The notes under the pieces were generated by a model. The model was not told the DNA's origin, did no database searches, and saw only the letters and a program-made list of their open reading frames with translations. DNA of 64,000 bases from the NCBI GenBank assembly GCA_024701455.1, contig JABXYP010000001.1, positions 3,476,001 to 3,540,000 on the forward strand, given 5' to 3'. The position numbers and the translations under genes were made by a program. Shown piece after piece: positions 53,563 to 62,506 of this stretch. Every line of letters begins with the position of its first letter. The first letter of the stretch is position 1. The stretch is from Bacillus sp. A301a_S52. GTDB lineage: Bacteria > Bacillota > Bacilli > Bacillales > Salisediminibacteriaceae.

Positions 53563-53595
53563 ACGAGCAGGGAAAAGTGAAACTACCCTGCTCGT
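53563..53595 (+). terminator. Terminator of bioY
   Basis: ACGAGCAGGG / CCCTGCTCGT perfect 10-bp stem with a 13-base loop, 58 bases after the stop; followed by AATTTATTCT, a weak T-tract. Confidence 0.7.
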
Positions 53596-53767
53596 AATTT
53601 ATTCTATTCTTTTAAACATCAAATGCTTGTCAAAATTCAAAATAAGACGCCAACATCGAATAATGAATATGACCTTCACTTCAGACGGAATCTTTCCCAC
53701 AGGTTTATCTTCAGGGAGTCGTCTTCTTACGGTTCAGACACTTTGTACATCCGCATATTTAAATAAA

Positions 53768-53817
53768 GCTAAGCTTCAATCAGTGGGGGTTTTACTGTCC
53801 CTTAAGAGCGGGATAAA
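53768..53817 (+). repeat. Short hairpin element (HPE-s), copy K
   Basis: Fifty bases, GCTAAGCTTCAATCAGTGGG...AAGAGCGGGATAAA, preceded by ATAAA; differs from copy J at only three positions. Confidence 0.85.
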
Positions 53818-53906
53818 ACGAACCCTCGATCAGTGGGAGCTTTCATTCTTCTCCCACTGATCGAGGGTTGAGTAAATCCGGACATCAGCATCCGATCTGT
53901 GATAAA
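53818..53906 (+). repeat. Hairpin element HPE, copy I
   Basis: Begins ACGAACCCTCGATCAG right at the ATAAA that ends copy K; ends CATCCGATCTGTGATAAA. Hairpin 1 is a perfect 19-bp stem (AACCCTCGATCAGTGGGAG / CTCCCACTGATCGAGGGTT) with base changes on both sides relative to other copies; hairpin 2 is lost. Confidence 0.85.
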
Positions 53907-53949
53907 ATTCACTTCCTAATTTTTCATATCATTTATAAAATTGACTCCT

Positions 53950-55293
53950 TTATAAAATAAGTGCTGCAAGCCAACCAAAAATAATTAATGGAATATTAAA
54001 GTGTAAAAATGTCGGTACACAGGTATCCCATATATGATTGTGCTGACCGTCTGAATTTAGCCCAGCCGACGGTCCTAAAGTGCTATCCGAAGCAGGGGAG
54101 CCAGCATCACCTAATGCACCAGCAGTACCTATTAATGCAATAGTCGCCAAAGGTGAAAGGCCAATTGCAGCAGCTAAAGGAACATAGATTGCTGCAATAA
54201 TAGGAATCGTAGCAAATGATGAACCAATTCCCATTGTAATTAATAACCCTATAATTAACATGATAAGTGCTGCTAGACCATGATTATGACCGATCCATCC
54301 TGAAACACTTGCAACAAGTTGATCCACATGTCCGGTTTCCCTAATCACTTCTGCAAATCCACCAGCCGAAATCATCACGAACCCTATAAATGCCAGCATT
54401 TTCATACCATCGGTTAGTAACTCTTCAGACTGACTTAACCTTAATTTTTTCGTGAGATGAAGGTAACCAAAATAAACATATAAAATAATTAGACCGGTTA
54501 GTGCGCCAAACACCATTGATTTAGTTAAAACTTGTGAAACAAGCACTGAGACAATAGCTGCTACACCAACAAATATACCAGGCCATGTAAACGAATGTTC
54601 TTCAGAATCGCCCGATGTAGTCAACTCCTGTGTCACATAATTTCTTGGTTTACGGTAGCTGACAAATATCGCTAATGCCAAACCAACCAACATACCGATA
54701 ACTGGAAGTAACATTGCTTTCGGTACCATACTCATGTTTACAACCATTCCACTCTCATTCATATTAGATACAATAATCTCATGAAAGATTAAACCATACC
54801 CTGCCGGAATCAATATATAAGGCGCCTTCAATCCGAATGTTAAGGCTGTAGCAGTCGCCCTTCTATCCATTTTCAATTCATTAAACACCTTTAAAAGTGG
54901 CGGAATAAATAGCGGAATAAATGCAATGTGAACAGGAACTAAATTTTGAGAAAACGATGCTACAATTGCAATAGAAAATAAGAGTAAAACTTTCGTCATT
55001 GTTTTTCTATGTGTTTCTTGTTCTCTACCAACTAGTTTAATAGCCGATTTAACCATCGCATTAGGTAATCCAGTGTAACTTATCCCAACAGCAAAGGCTC
55101 CCAACATAGCATAACTGAGTGCAACAGTGACATTGGAGCTCAGCCCCTCGCTAAAAATCTCAATCGTTTCTACAAGGGTAAAACCAGCCACTAACCCTCC
55201 AGTTATTCCCCCAACAATAAGAGCAATAACAACGTGAATTCTTAATAAACTTAAGACAATCATAATTAATACCGCTATAACCACTGCATTCAT
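53950..55293 (-). CDS. yuiF: YuiF-like Na+/H+ antiporter family transporter
   Basis: A 447-residue transporter with about 12 membrane helices of the Na_H_antiport_2 (YuiF) family. Landmarks: ALSYAMLGAFAVGISYTGLP, FSQNLVPVHIAFIPLFIPPLLKV, and GTAGALGDAGSPASDSTLGPSAGLN near the C-terminus, the conserved ion-binding region. May exchange Na+ for H+ or carry amino acids; transport substrate not proven for the family. Its place beside bioY matches B. subtilis yuiG-yuiF. Single gene. Confidence 0.88.
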   Translation of the reverse strand: MNAVVIAVLIMIVLSLLRIHVVIALIVGGITGGLVAGFTLVETIEIFSEGLSSNVTVALSYAMLGAFAVGISYTGLPNAMVKSAIKLVGREQETHRKTMTKVLLLFSIAIVASFSQNLVPVHIAFIPLFIPPLLKVFNELKMDRRATATALTFGLKAPYILIPAGYGLIFHEIIVSNMNESGMVVNMSMVPKAMLLPVIGMLVGLALAIFVSYRKPRNYVTQELTTSGDSEEHSFTWPGIFVGVAAIVSVLVSQVLTKSMVFGALTGLIILYVYFGYLHLTKKLRLSQSEELLTDGMKMLAFIGFVMISAGGFAEVIRETGHVDQLVASVSGWIGHNHGLAALIMLIIGLLITMGIGSSFATIPIIAAIYVPLAAAIGLSPLATIALIGTAGALGDAGSPASDSTLGPSAGLNSDGQHNHIWDTCVPTFLHFNIPLIIFGWLAALIL

Positions 55294-55490
55294 ACTCGAA
55301 TCCCCTTTTACACTTTATTGCTTTATCATGATAGATAACGAAAGCAACGATAATATATCACTAATGTTAACATGTGTCAATTGTTTATATAGAGTTTGTG
55401 GTCAGAATAATTGAGGTCCCACCTATCTTTCACTACACCTCACGAATCAATTTCTTTCTCAAATATTGTTCGTCTTATGACGTGGCATGT

Positions 55491-55523
55491 AAAAAATGAC
55501 CGAGGAAGTGAGCTCCCTCGGCC
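55491..55523 (-). terminator. Terminator of the dctQMP operon
   Basis: Minus strand GGCCGAGG / CCTCGGTC followed by ATTTTTT, 12 bases after the dctP stop. Confidence 0.9.
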
Positions 55524-55534
55524 ATAACTATATA

Positions 55535-56602
55535 TTATTGATTTTCTTGTGCCTCTTCAATTTCTTCCATAAGCATATCTAATATCATTTCTGCATCGTC
55601 GCCACCATTTTCGCGGAAGTAGTCACGTGCCTCACCAGCAAGCTCACGGAACTCCTCCCTCTCGTCTTCTGATAATTCATAGACATCTGTTGGGGTATCA
55701 GTGGCGTTTTCGATTAATTCTAATGCTTCCCCATTTTGCTCTTCTTGGATCTCAAACGAACGATCTCTCATTTCCTCAATCGCTTCGTCGATAATAGATT
55801 GTGTTTCTTCATCTAAATTATTGTAAAAATCAGTATTTACCGTCGTCATAGTAACGTACATATTATGATTAGAAATGGTTAAGTGATCTTGAACTTCATG
55901 AAAGCCAGCATCCTCAATAAAGAATAATGGATTCTCTTGACCATCCACAGCACCTTGTTGCAGGCCTGTGTAAAGCTCGCTCCAACTCATCGCCGTTGGA
56001 TTTGCTCCATACGCTTCATAAGAGCGTAGAATTAATGGTGATTCTTGCGTTCTCATTTGAAAGCCTGCAAAATCAGCCGGTGATTGAATCGATGAACTCC
56101 CAGTCCATTGCATGGCACCTTCTGTCCAGAAAGCAAGAGGCATGATAGACTGTTCCTCATATTTTTGGGCTAAATGCGTATTAATGGCTTCACTTTCATT
56201 TAGAACTTGTTGATTTAATTCTTGATCATCATCAAACAAGAATTGTAGGGCAAATATATTCCCTTCAGGTACAAGCGTCCCTGTAAACCCTGGGGAAATG
56301 ATGGCAAATTCAACGATTCCTTGTTGAAGTTGTTCCACTTGGTCTACTTCACTACCAAGGGCACCGAATTCATAGACATCAATATTGATAGCACCGTCTG
56401 ACTTTTCCTCAACAAGCTCTGCAAATTCTTGAGCATAAACATATTGGACTTGCCCTTGAGTTTCTTCTACAGTAAAACGCCATTCATGTTCAGCTTCTCC
56501 GTTACCATTTTCATTGTCACCAGCCCCATCATTACCGCCACAAGCAGCAAGAATCACACCGAAAGATAAGATACCGGCTAGATAGCCTGTTTTCTTAAGC
56601 AT
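55535..56602 (-). CDS. dctP: TRAP transporter solute-binding protein DctP
   Basis: A 355-residue lipoprotein (signal peptide MLKKTGYLAGILSFGVILAAC, lipobox LAAC, C21) of the DctP family: linker rich in G/N/E, then the mature domain with VQYVYAQEFAELVEEKS, FQMRTQESPLILRSYEAYGANPTAMSWSELYTGLQQGAVDGQENP, where the arginine of MRTQ binds the substrate carboxylate. Typical substrates are C4-dicarboxylates or sugar acids. Very acidic, as in halophiles. Last gene of dctQMP, 80 bases after dctM. Confidence 0.9.
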   Translation of the reverse strand: MLKKTGYLAGILSFGVILAACGGNDGAGDNENGNGEAEHEWRFTVEETQGQVQYVYAQEFAELVEEKSDGAINIDVYEFGALGSEVDQVEQLQQGIVEFAIISPGFTGTLVPEGNIFALQFLFDDDQELNQQVLNESEAINTHLAQKYEEQSIMPLAFWTEGAMQWTGSSSIQSPADFAGFQMRTQESPLILRSYEAYGANPTAMSWSELYTGLQQGAVDGQENPLFFIEDAGFHEVQDHLTISNHNMYVTMTTVNTDFYNNLDEETQSIIDEAIEEMRDRSFEIQEEQNGEALELIENATDTPTDVYELSEDEREEFRELAGEARDYFRENGGDDAEMILDMLMEEIEEAQENQ

Positions 56603-56684
56603 AATTATAATACCCCCAAATTTTTTATTTTAAAGACATCTCTTTTCCTTTTAGTTCTGGTTCCCCAGCTTAGTATCCTTAGTT

Positions 56685-57959
56685 TTAGAATAACCTTAAA
56701 AGAAACAGAGAAATATCTTCAAAAACAATGACTAACACTGACACAATTAATAACATGACAATATAAGGTGGTGTGCCACGTATCACATCTAAATACGATT
56801 TATTAAAAACAGCACTTGCAGTAAAAATATCTACTCCAAATGGTGGTGTAGCCGAACCTAAAGCTGCTTGAAATACAATAACAACACCTAAATGAATAGG
56901 GTCTACACCAGCCGCTGTGGCAACTGGAGCAAAAATAGGTGTTAGTATTAATATGACCACGATAGGGTCTACAAACATACATCCAATAAAGAAAAATAAG
57001 GCCACAATAAACAAGATATATAATGCCGATGGATCATTTCCTAAGACAGCATCTGTAAGCATTTGTGGTATTCTAGCGAATGATATGACCCAAGAGAATG
57101 CCTGACCACCAGCAACAAGTACAAATACTGCCGATGTGACAATCCCTGAAGACAACGCTATATTAGGGATTTCCTTTAGTTTAATCGAACGGAAAATGAG
57201 CACTTCTAGTACAAAAGCATATAGAACCGAAATTCCTGCTGCTTCTGTAGGCGTAAATTGTCCTGTATATATCCCGCCAATAATAATAATTGGAAACCCT
57301 AAAGGAAGTAGCGCCTTTAAGAAGATGCCGCCCCTCTCTTTCCAAGGTACTTTTGGTGCTAGTGGAATATCATACACTTTTGCGTGAATATAAGCATAGG
57401 TGGCAAAGAAAATGAAAATTAATACACCCGGACCAATACCTGCAATAAATAAATCACCTACCGAGGCATCTGACACAAGAGCATAAATGATCATACCGAT
57501 ACTTGGAGGAATGAGTAGCGCTACATCACTTGAATTAATTATGAGGGCGATGGCACTGGAATCCTTATAGCCTACTTTTAATAAACGTTCACGCATCGGT
57601 TTACCAATCGCTACAACCGTCGCCTGCGTGGAGCCTGAAATAGAACCAAACAGTGTACAAGCTGCCGCTGTCGTAATCGCATAGCCACCCCGTAAGTGTC
57701 CAACAAAGGACCCAACAAAATCCAGTAACTTTCGAGAGGTTCTTCCTGAAGTCATAATATCTGCAGCAAAAATAAATAATGGTACAGCAATTAATACATA
57801 TGACGAAATCCCTTCAACCATTTGTTGAATCATAATAGTGGGGTCTAAATTATCCATATAGAATAGTATAATAATTAAAGGACCAGCTATTAAAGGAATC
57901 ATCATCGGGAATCCCATTAAGAGCAAAATAACCATAATTCCGAGTAGTGTCCAAACCAT
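56685..57959 (-). CDS. dctM: TRAP transporter large permease DctM
   Basis: A 424-residue, 12-helix DctM subunit. Characteristic segments: GGYAITTAAACTLFGSISGSTQATVVAIG, IALIINSSDVALLIPPSIGMIIY, and GLGVD-type C-terminal LGSATPPFGVDIFTAS. Forms the channel with DctQ and uses the Na+ gradient to import the ligand delivered by DctP. Lies about 70 bases after dctQ and before dctP in the same direction. Confidence 0.93.
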   Translation of the reverse strand: MVWTLLGIMVILLLMGFPMMIPLIAGPLIIILFYMDNLDPTIMIQQMVEGISSYVLIAVPLFIFAADIMTSGRTSRKLLDFVGSFVGHLRGGYAITTAAACTLFGSISGSTQATVVAIGKPMRERLLKVGYKDSSAIALIINSSDVALLIPPSIGMIIYALVSDASVGDLFIAGIGPGVLIFIFFATYAYIHAKVYDIPLAPKVPWKERGGIFLKALLPLGFPIIIIGGIYTGQFTPTEAAGISVLYAFVLEVLIFRSIKLKEIPNIALSSGIVTSAVFVLVAGGQAFSWVISFARIPQMLTDAVLGNDPSALYILFIVALFFFIGCMFVDPIVVILILTPIFAPVATAAGVDPIHLGVVIVFQAALGSATPPFGVDIFTASAVFNKSYLDVIRGTPPYIVMLLIVSVLVIVFEDISLFLLRLF

Positions 57960-58026
57960 ATATAGATTCCTCTCAATTTTATTTAATATCTTAAATAATT
58001 AACTTCTTTCTCAATTGAGGCTGAGG

Positions 58027-58590
58027 TTATTGTTCATCATAATCTATTTTTTCTTCTGCAATATATACTTCTTTATGAACAATATTCGTCCACATATTTC
58101 TTAAGAACTGGATACCGCCGATAAAGCAACCAATAGGGATAGCAACAACCATCAACCAGAATGGGAATTCTAGTGCAGCTGTCGTTCGACCTGTTTCATA
58201 AATACCATATGTATACAAAGCAGCAAAATAACTAACGGTAAAAAGGACGAGTGCCGTGATGAAAGGGTTAACGATAGATAAAACTTTTTTCACCGGTTTA
58301 GGTGATATATCAAAGAGTGCTGACATACTAATATGGCGACCTTTCCTCGCTGCATAGCTAATGCCCATGAAGCTCGCTACAATCACAGCAAGTCGACTAA
58401 TTTCAGCGGCAAAATGCCAGCTCGTTCCAGTTACCAACCGTGACAACACATTTCCTATAGTCATAACCGAAATAATAATAATTGACCAGCTGAGTATAAG
58501 TTTCTCCAGCGTGTGAAGTGTCCCATCCAAAAAATTAAAAACTCGGTTCTTTTTTTTCTCAACTGGCTTTTTTTCCTGTGAGTGATCCAA
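58027..58590 (-). CDS. dctQ: TRAP transporter small permease DctQ
   Basis: A 187-residue DctQ subunit with four membrane helices; conserved ISVMTIGNVLSRLVTGTSWHFAAEISRLAVIVASFMGISYAARKGRHISM in pieces. The long N-terminal basic extension (SQEKKPVEKKKNR) is cytosolic. First gene of the dctQMP operon. In B. subtilis the pepA gene lies at this place, so the TRAP operon is an addition or replacement. Start ATG with GGGGGG just upstream. Confidence 0.88.
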   Translation of the reverse strand: MDHSQEKKPVEKKKNRVFNFLDGTLHTLEKLILSWSIIIISVMTIGNVLSRLVTGTSWHFAAEISRLAVIVASFMGISYAARKGRHISMSALFDISPKPVKKVLSIVNPFITALVLFTVSYFAALYTYGIYETGRTTAALEFPFWLMVVAIPIGCFIGGIQFLRNMWTNIVHKEVYIAEEKIDYDEQ

Positions 58591-59136
58591 TCTATTCCCC
58601 CCTTTCCAACAAAGTCATAGTTCAATAATTTATTTTTTGAAATAATGATTTATTGCGTGTAAATTTGATGGAATAACATAATATACGAGAACAGCACTAA
58701 ATCAATATAGTAATTTTCTTTTTTAAGCAAACGTCCGATAAGTGAGCTATTTAATATCATATAGCAATCCAACTTTTAGCTCAAAACGGATTGTCAGACA
58801 TATATAACTGAATTGAGGGATACTTCCCACTGAAGTGGCAACACATAATGCCAATGGATAAATACTCAAAACAACTCAAGATTAAGACATAACCCAATAG
58901 GTCATGACCATATAAATACCCTATGAATTTCTTAAATAAACATACTCAATAAAAAGACATTACTGAGAATATTTTTCCTTTATTCGTTAATATTTCACAA
59001 TAGAAAATTAGTGCTAGAGAGGTGTTTATAAAACTGAGGGTAAGGGAAAATATGTGATATAATTAACACTATCAATTAAATCATTTTATCCTGTTTGTAT
59101 TTATGAAGGCTAAGGAAGGAAGGATTACGACATCTT
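58591..59136. other. Divergent intergenic region between dctQ and yuiD
   Basis: About 545 bases. No gene. CACTGAAGTGGCAACACATA and neighbouring bases look like remnant coding sequence but I cannot assign it. It contains the dctQMP promoter and the yuiD promoter; TATAAT occurs at 59059, just before the yuiD start, without a convincing -35. Confidence 0.35.
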
Positions 59137-59613
59137 ATGGAATTATTTTATAATTTTCCTCTATGGACAGCGCTATTTACAATTGGATTAGCCCAGTTTA
59201 TTAAAGTGCCTTTAAATTTCATTGCAACGAAACAGTTTGAATGGTCACTGCTTACAAGTACTGGCGGTATGCCCAGTTCACATTCAGGAGCTGTGACAGC
59301 TGTAGCTACAGCCATAGGATTACAACATGGGTTCGATTCTCCTTTTTTCGCCATATCCGCTATTTTTGGAATCATTGTTATGTTTGATGCCACAGGAGTG
59401 CGTAGACATGCAGGTGAACAAGCAACTGTTATTAATCGACTTGTCACAGATTTTAACAAAGCCATTGCTGAAATGAAACACTGGCCTCAAAAAGAGGAAC
59501 AAGAAAAACGAAAAGAACTAAAGGAGTTACTCGGTCATCAGCCGATCGAAGTCTTTTTTGGAGGATTACTTGGGATTATTATTGCTCTAATCTTTCATGG
59601 TATTCTCTATTAG
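59137..59613 (+). CDS. yuiD: YuiD, divergent PAP2 family protein
   Basis: A 158-residue membrane protein of the divergent PAP2 (DUF212/YuiD) family: LFTIGLAQFIKVP, then the phosphatase-like GGMPSSHSGAVTAVATAIG (conserved P-S-S-H), and VMFDATGVRRHAGEQATVIN. It is a probable lipid or isoprenoid phosphatase-like protein, four to five helices. Same place in the B. subtilis yui block. Followed by a perfect 16-bp stem terminator. Confidence 0.92.
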   Translation: MELFYNFPLWTALFTIGLAQFIKVPLNFIATKQFEWSLLTSTGGMPSSHSGAVTAVATAIGLQHGFDSPFFAISAIFGIIVMFDATGVRRHAGEQATVINRLVTDFNKAIAEMKHWPQKEEQEKRKELKELLGHQPIEVFFGGLLGIIIALIFHGILY

Positions 59614-59633
59614 CAAGTGTGGTTGTCTCAATT

Positions 59634-59681
59634 AATCCCCCTAGGTATCTTTTCAATATTAAACCGATACCTAGGGGGATT
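59634..59681. terminator. Terminator between yuiD and yuiC
   Basis: AATCCCCCTAGGTATC / GATACCTAGGGGGATT perfect 16-bp stem, 16-base loop; short T-rich tails on both sides. Confidence 0.8.
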
Positions 59682-59712
59682 GGATACATTTTAATCTATA
59701 CATACAAACTAG

Positions 59713-60357
59713 TTAAGAGGCTTGACGAGATACGATTTGCTCTCGAAAACCTTGCACTTCTTCTGCTTCGTTCAACTTAAATAAATCTTCTTCGGTGATT
59801 TGACCACTTCCCTCTTCGACGATAAACACTTCTATGGACTTTTTGCCCCAGAGATTGTAGACGTCTTCGACGGTTTCATAATACAAATCAATTTTATCGC
59901 CTTTTATCGCTGAGCCTGTATCAGCTACCACACCAAATCCATATCCTGGTATAAACAAGATGGTCCCTAACGGAAAAACCTGTGGATCCGCAGCAATAGT
60001 AGAATAAAGATCTCTTTTAACCTCAACACCAGAGTAAGTAATGCCATATTGAGGATGGTCTTCTGTTTTTCCTGTAGACTCTATTCCTGCTGTATAACCT
60101 GTTGCAATCACTTCTTTAGAAGGGTATTTCGTCCAATCCTCTGCTGTTTCAAGAACCCAACTATTCGCTTCTTCCTGATGATTATTAGTCGTTACATCCA
60201 TAACGGCAACATCTTGACTAAACAAGGCTGTTGTTTGAAGCCATTCTTTAAGCTGGGTCACGCTAATGTTTGTGATAGTCGTATAAGTCGTCAGAAGAGC
60301 ACCTGCAAATAAAATAAAAAAAGCTATTCTGACTAAGTGTTTTTTAATGAAAGCCAT
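59713..60357 (-). CDS. yuiC: YuiC-like 3D domain protein
   Basis: A 214-residue exported protein: N-terminal membrane anchor ([18 protein letters not shown]), then a linker and the 3D (three-aspartate) hydrolase domain ([70 protein letters not shown] in pieces), a fold related to lytic transglycosylases (Sps/MltA-like) acting on peptidoglycan. Start is uncertain: the ATG at 60357 has AAAGGTG eight bases before it, but a GTG at 60375 follows GGGGAGG. Located as in B. subtilis between yuiD and yuiB. Confidence 0.88.
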   Translation of the reverse strand: MAFIKKHLVRIAFFILFAGALLTTYTTITNISVTQLKEWLQTTALFSQDVAVMDVTTNNHQEEANSWVLETAEDWTKYPSKEVIATGYTAGIESTGKTEDHPQYGITYSGVEVKRDLYSTIAADPQVFPLGTILFIPGYGFGVVADTGSAIKGDKIDLYYETVEDVYNLWGKKSIEVFIVEEGSGQITEEDLFKLNEAEEVQGFREQIVSRQAS

Positions 60358-60504
60358 TTTTTTCACACCTTTCACCAACACAGCCTCCCCAAAATATGAA
60401 CGAATTATACGCACTTCTTACAATAAAGGCTAATAGACCTTAACTCCAATCTTCCTTTTTTTGAGGAACTACTAATTAAGAGATAAACTTATAAATCCCT
60501 TCAC

Positions 60505-60534
60505 TAAAAAACTCTCCTATTCACTAGGAGAGTT
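60505..60534 (-). terminator. Terminator of yuiB
   Basis: AACTCTCCTA / TAGGAGAGTT perfect 10-bp stem followed by TTTTTTAG on the minus strand, at the stop of yuiB. Confidence 0.85.
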
Positions 60535-60853
60535 AGAACATTTGATAACCACGTACTCGGAGCATGCGAATTGCTATCCCTGCTAAAATAGCCCCAATCA
60601 TACCCGCAGTAAGGATGATGATGTCTGCTGTTGTTAAAGAAATAAAGGCATGTCCCAATGTAGGAAATGCTATGCCCGGCTCAGTAAAATAACTTAAATA
60701 TCCAGAATCATTAATCATAAAGAAAATCACTACTGGATAAACTAAAGCCATCGTCCATGTTGACCTTAATAACATGTTAAGAATAAATCCAATACCAAAA
60801 AAGAGTACAAAATATAATAAAGTTGCTATCATTAATTGTGGCAAATTTAACAT
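60533..60853 (-). CDS. yuiB: YuiB membrane protein
   Basis: A 106-residue protein with three membrane helices (LMIATLLYFVLFFGIGFILNMLLRSTW, ...IILTAGMIGAILAGIAIRML) of the YuiB family found only in Bacillales, function unknown. Position between yuiC and yuiA is conserved. About 145 bases of terminator, promoter and leader region separate it from yuiA. Confidence 0.9.
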   Translation of the reverse strand: MLNLPQLMIATLLYFVLFFGIGFILNMLLRSTWTMALVYPVVIFFMINDSGYLSYFTEPGIAFPTLGHAFISLTTADIIILTAGMIGAILAGIAIRMLRVRGYQMF

Positions 60854-60996
60854 TTTATCTTCCTCACCCCCATCAAGTCAAAGTTAAGTTTACTTAATTG
60901 TAAAGCTAACGTCAATAAATGAGATGTCTTCAACATACCTTATTTTACCATTTTAAACTTACACCACGACATACACTAATAAATTCCCTTATTACG

Positions 60997-61033
60997 AAAC
61001 AAAATCTCCAGCAGCTTGCTGGAGATTTTGTTT
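60997..61033. terminator. Strong bidirectional terminator after yuiA
   Basis: AAACAAAATCTCCAGCA / TGCTGGAGATTTTGTTT perfect 17-bp stem, 3-base loop; 120 bases after the yuiA stop on the minus strand. Confidence 0.9.
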
Positions 61034-61152
61034 ATTCTTTAATTTATCTTTCATTTCTAACATGCACCTATCAAAACGACCATGTCGATATCATGTCATA
61101 TAGACATTATCAAGATTCTTTTGTTCATGATGTACATTCGATTGTGACATCA

Positions 61153-61281
61153 TTATTTTTTTCCTGAGCCATGACAATGCTTACATGTTTCAGAGCCACC
61201 TAATAAGAGTTGGAAGTACCCTTTCCCAGTACAATAAGGACAATCTTTATTTTTCAGTTTTTCTTTCTCAAAAATCATCAT
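61153..61281 (-). CDS. yuiA: YuiA, small zinc-ribbon protein
   Basis: A 42-residue protein with a DnaJ-like zinc ribbon: CPYCTGKG (C14, C17) and CKHCHGSG (C33, C36), i.e. two CxxCxGxG knuckles. MMIFEKEKLKNKD precedes. AAGGGGG lies four bases before the first of two adjacent ATGs (61281; the second at 61278). Too short for most gene finders. Position next to yuiB and before yumB is as in B. subtilis. Role unknown. Confidence 0.85.
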   Translation of the reverse strand: MMIFEKEKLKNKDCPYCTGKGYFQLLLGGSETCKHCHGSGKK

Positions 61282-61564
61282 AAGACCCCCTTAAAAAAAG
61301 ATTTTTCAGAAGTTTCTGATAATATATCAAAAAAAACTCCGTAGATAAAGTGTCATATTTCCTGACAACACATCATGTAAGCGTAAACAACTAAAGGATT
61401 CTCTTTTATTTATACTAAATTAATTGTTTACTCCCTTTTTCATTTCAACACTTTCAAGTGATAAAATGACCATCATTGCTCAATTTAAGGAAGTTAATTA
61501 TGATGATGTTTTTAAAGTAATAACAGCATAATATACAATAAACTCTATTAGGCAGGTGAAGAGC

Positions 61565-61645
61565 CATTTTTGCGAGGTTTTAACGAGCAAAGGTTAGCTG
61601 AAGACAAGCCTTCGGGAAAGCGTCCCAAATAAGCCCATGTCTCCA
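61565..61645 (-). repeat. Dispersed repeat family R2, copy c (inverted fragment)
   Basis: On the minus strand TTTCCCGAAGGCTTGTCTTC, AGCTAACCTTTGCTCG and CCTCGCAAAAATGG match copy a at 10514-10575. Only this central part is kept. The neighbouring 61282-61564 and 61646-61747 hold nothing I can name. Confidence 0.7.
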
Positions 61646-61747
61646 AAAATACATCCCTTTAATAACGGCTAAGTTGTATTCGATTTGACCGTCGTTCGCT
61701 TTTCATTTGATCAAGCTAAAGAGAAGTTCAACCAGTTGATAGGCTGA

Positions 61748-62272
61748 TTCCCGCCTCTTGGATCGTGAGGGGTCCCCTCTTATCGATTAGGGGATCCAAT
61801 TACGCACCCGATCAGAGAAATAGACGGAAAAAATTCTCTTAAATAGTCACTAGGCATGACAATAGCTTAAATAGGCGGAAAGATTCCGCTAATGACCCAT
61901 AAAATCTGAGAAGTGGATCGTTTAGCTTTAGATAATCGGAAAATTTCCTTTTATATTTCCAAAAATGAGCTCTCTCCTGTGTCTTTCGAAAAGTCTCCGC
62001 TTATTTTATCCTCACTAATGACTTAATTATTGACAAGACGTCTTATCTACAGGTAAACACATTTAAGCCGAGATTTTTATTAATGACAAGTCTGTCCTAT
62101 TAGTATTTTACTTTTTTTGTTTTGTCACTAATGTTATCAAGATTTAACGTTCCTTTACGTTTGGTGGTAACCCGTCTAAGTTCAACTTTAACCGGGTATT
62201 CTCTTCTTTGGCTCAACATCTAGAATCACTAAACTGAAAATTATGATATTTTATACTTGCTAGTGATTTAAG
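61748..62272 (-). repeat. Long dispersed noncoding repeat LR, copy 3 (inverted)
   Basis: Inverted relative to copies 1 and 2; reading on the minus strand, CACTAGCAAGTATAAA, ATTTTCAGTTTAGTGATTC, GACGGGTTACCACC, AACATTAGTGACAAAA, AAAATAAGCGGA and four CGGAAA-type palindromes. It lacks the J insert. Its end shows GGGACCCCTCACGATCC and AAGAGGCGGGAATC, resembling the hairpin end of copy 2. Confidence 0.8.
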
Positions 62273-62449
62273 ATTTCAAAAATAAATTCAGCCATGAAAA
62301 GCTTAATGAGGCTATGATATTCTCCTGTAGCTAAAAAGCCACGGACTTGTTTGAAGAAGTATTTATTGCTTTATGAACACGATAATACTGTCTCACCACT
62401 TTAATATGTAAGTGTGCTGTCCCCTTGTCTTTTTTGAAAACTTCATTAA

Positions 62450-62494
62450 AGAAGTAAATTAAAGAAGCTAATCCATTAGCGATAGATTAGCTTC
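62450..62494 (-). terminator. Terminator of yumB
   Basis: Minus strand GAAGCTAATC / GATTAGCTTC followed by TTTAATTTACTTC, 13 bases after the stop codon. Confidence 0.8.
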
Positions 62495-62506
62495 CTAAGT
62501 TAGTAT

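Larger units (their letters stand above)
53625..53947 (+). repeat. Dispersed repeat family R2, copy b (carries two nested hairpin elements)
   Basis: Left part 53625-53767 matches copy a: ATTCAAAATA, CGAATAATGAATATG, TTCACTTCAGACGG, TCTTCAGGGAGTC, CTTACG; a 55-base internal part is deleted. At AATAAA it is interrupted by HPE-s copy K and HPE copy I, after which the R2 sequence resumes (TCATTTATAAAATTGACTCC versus TCATTGTAAAATTGATTC in copy a). Confidence 0.7.
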
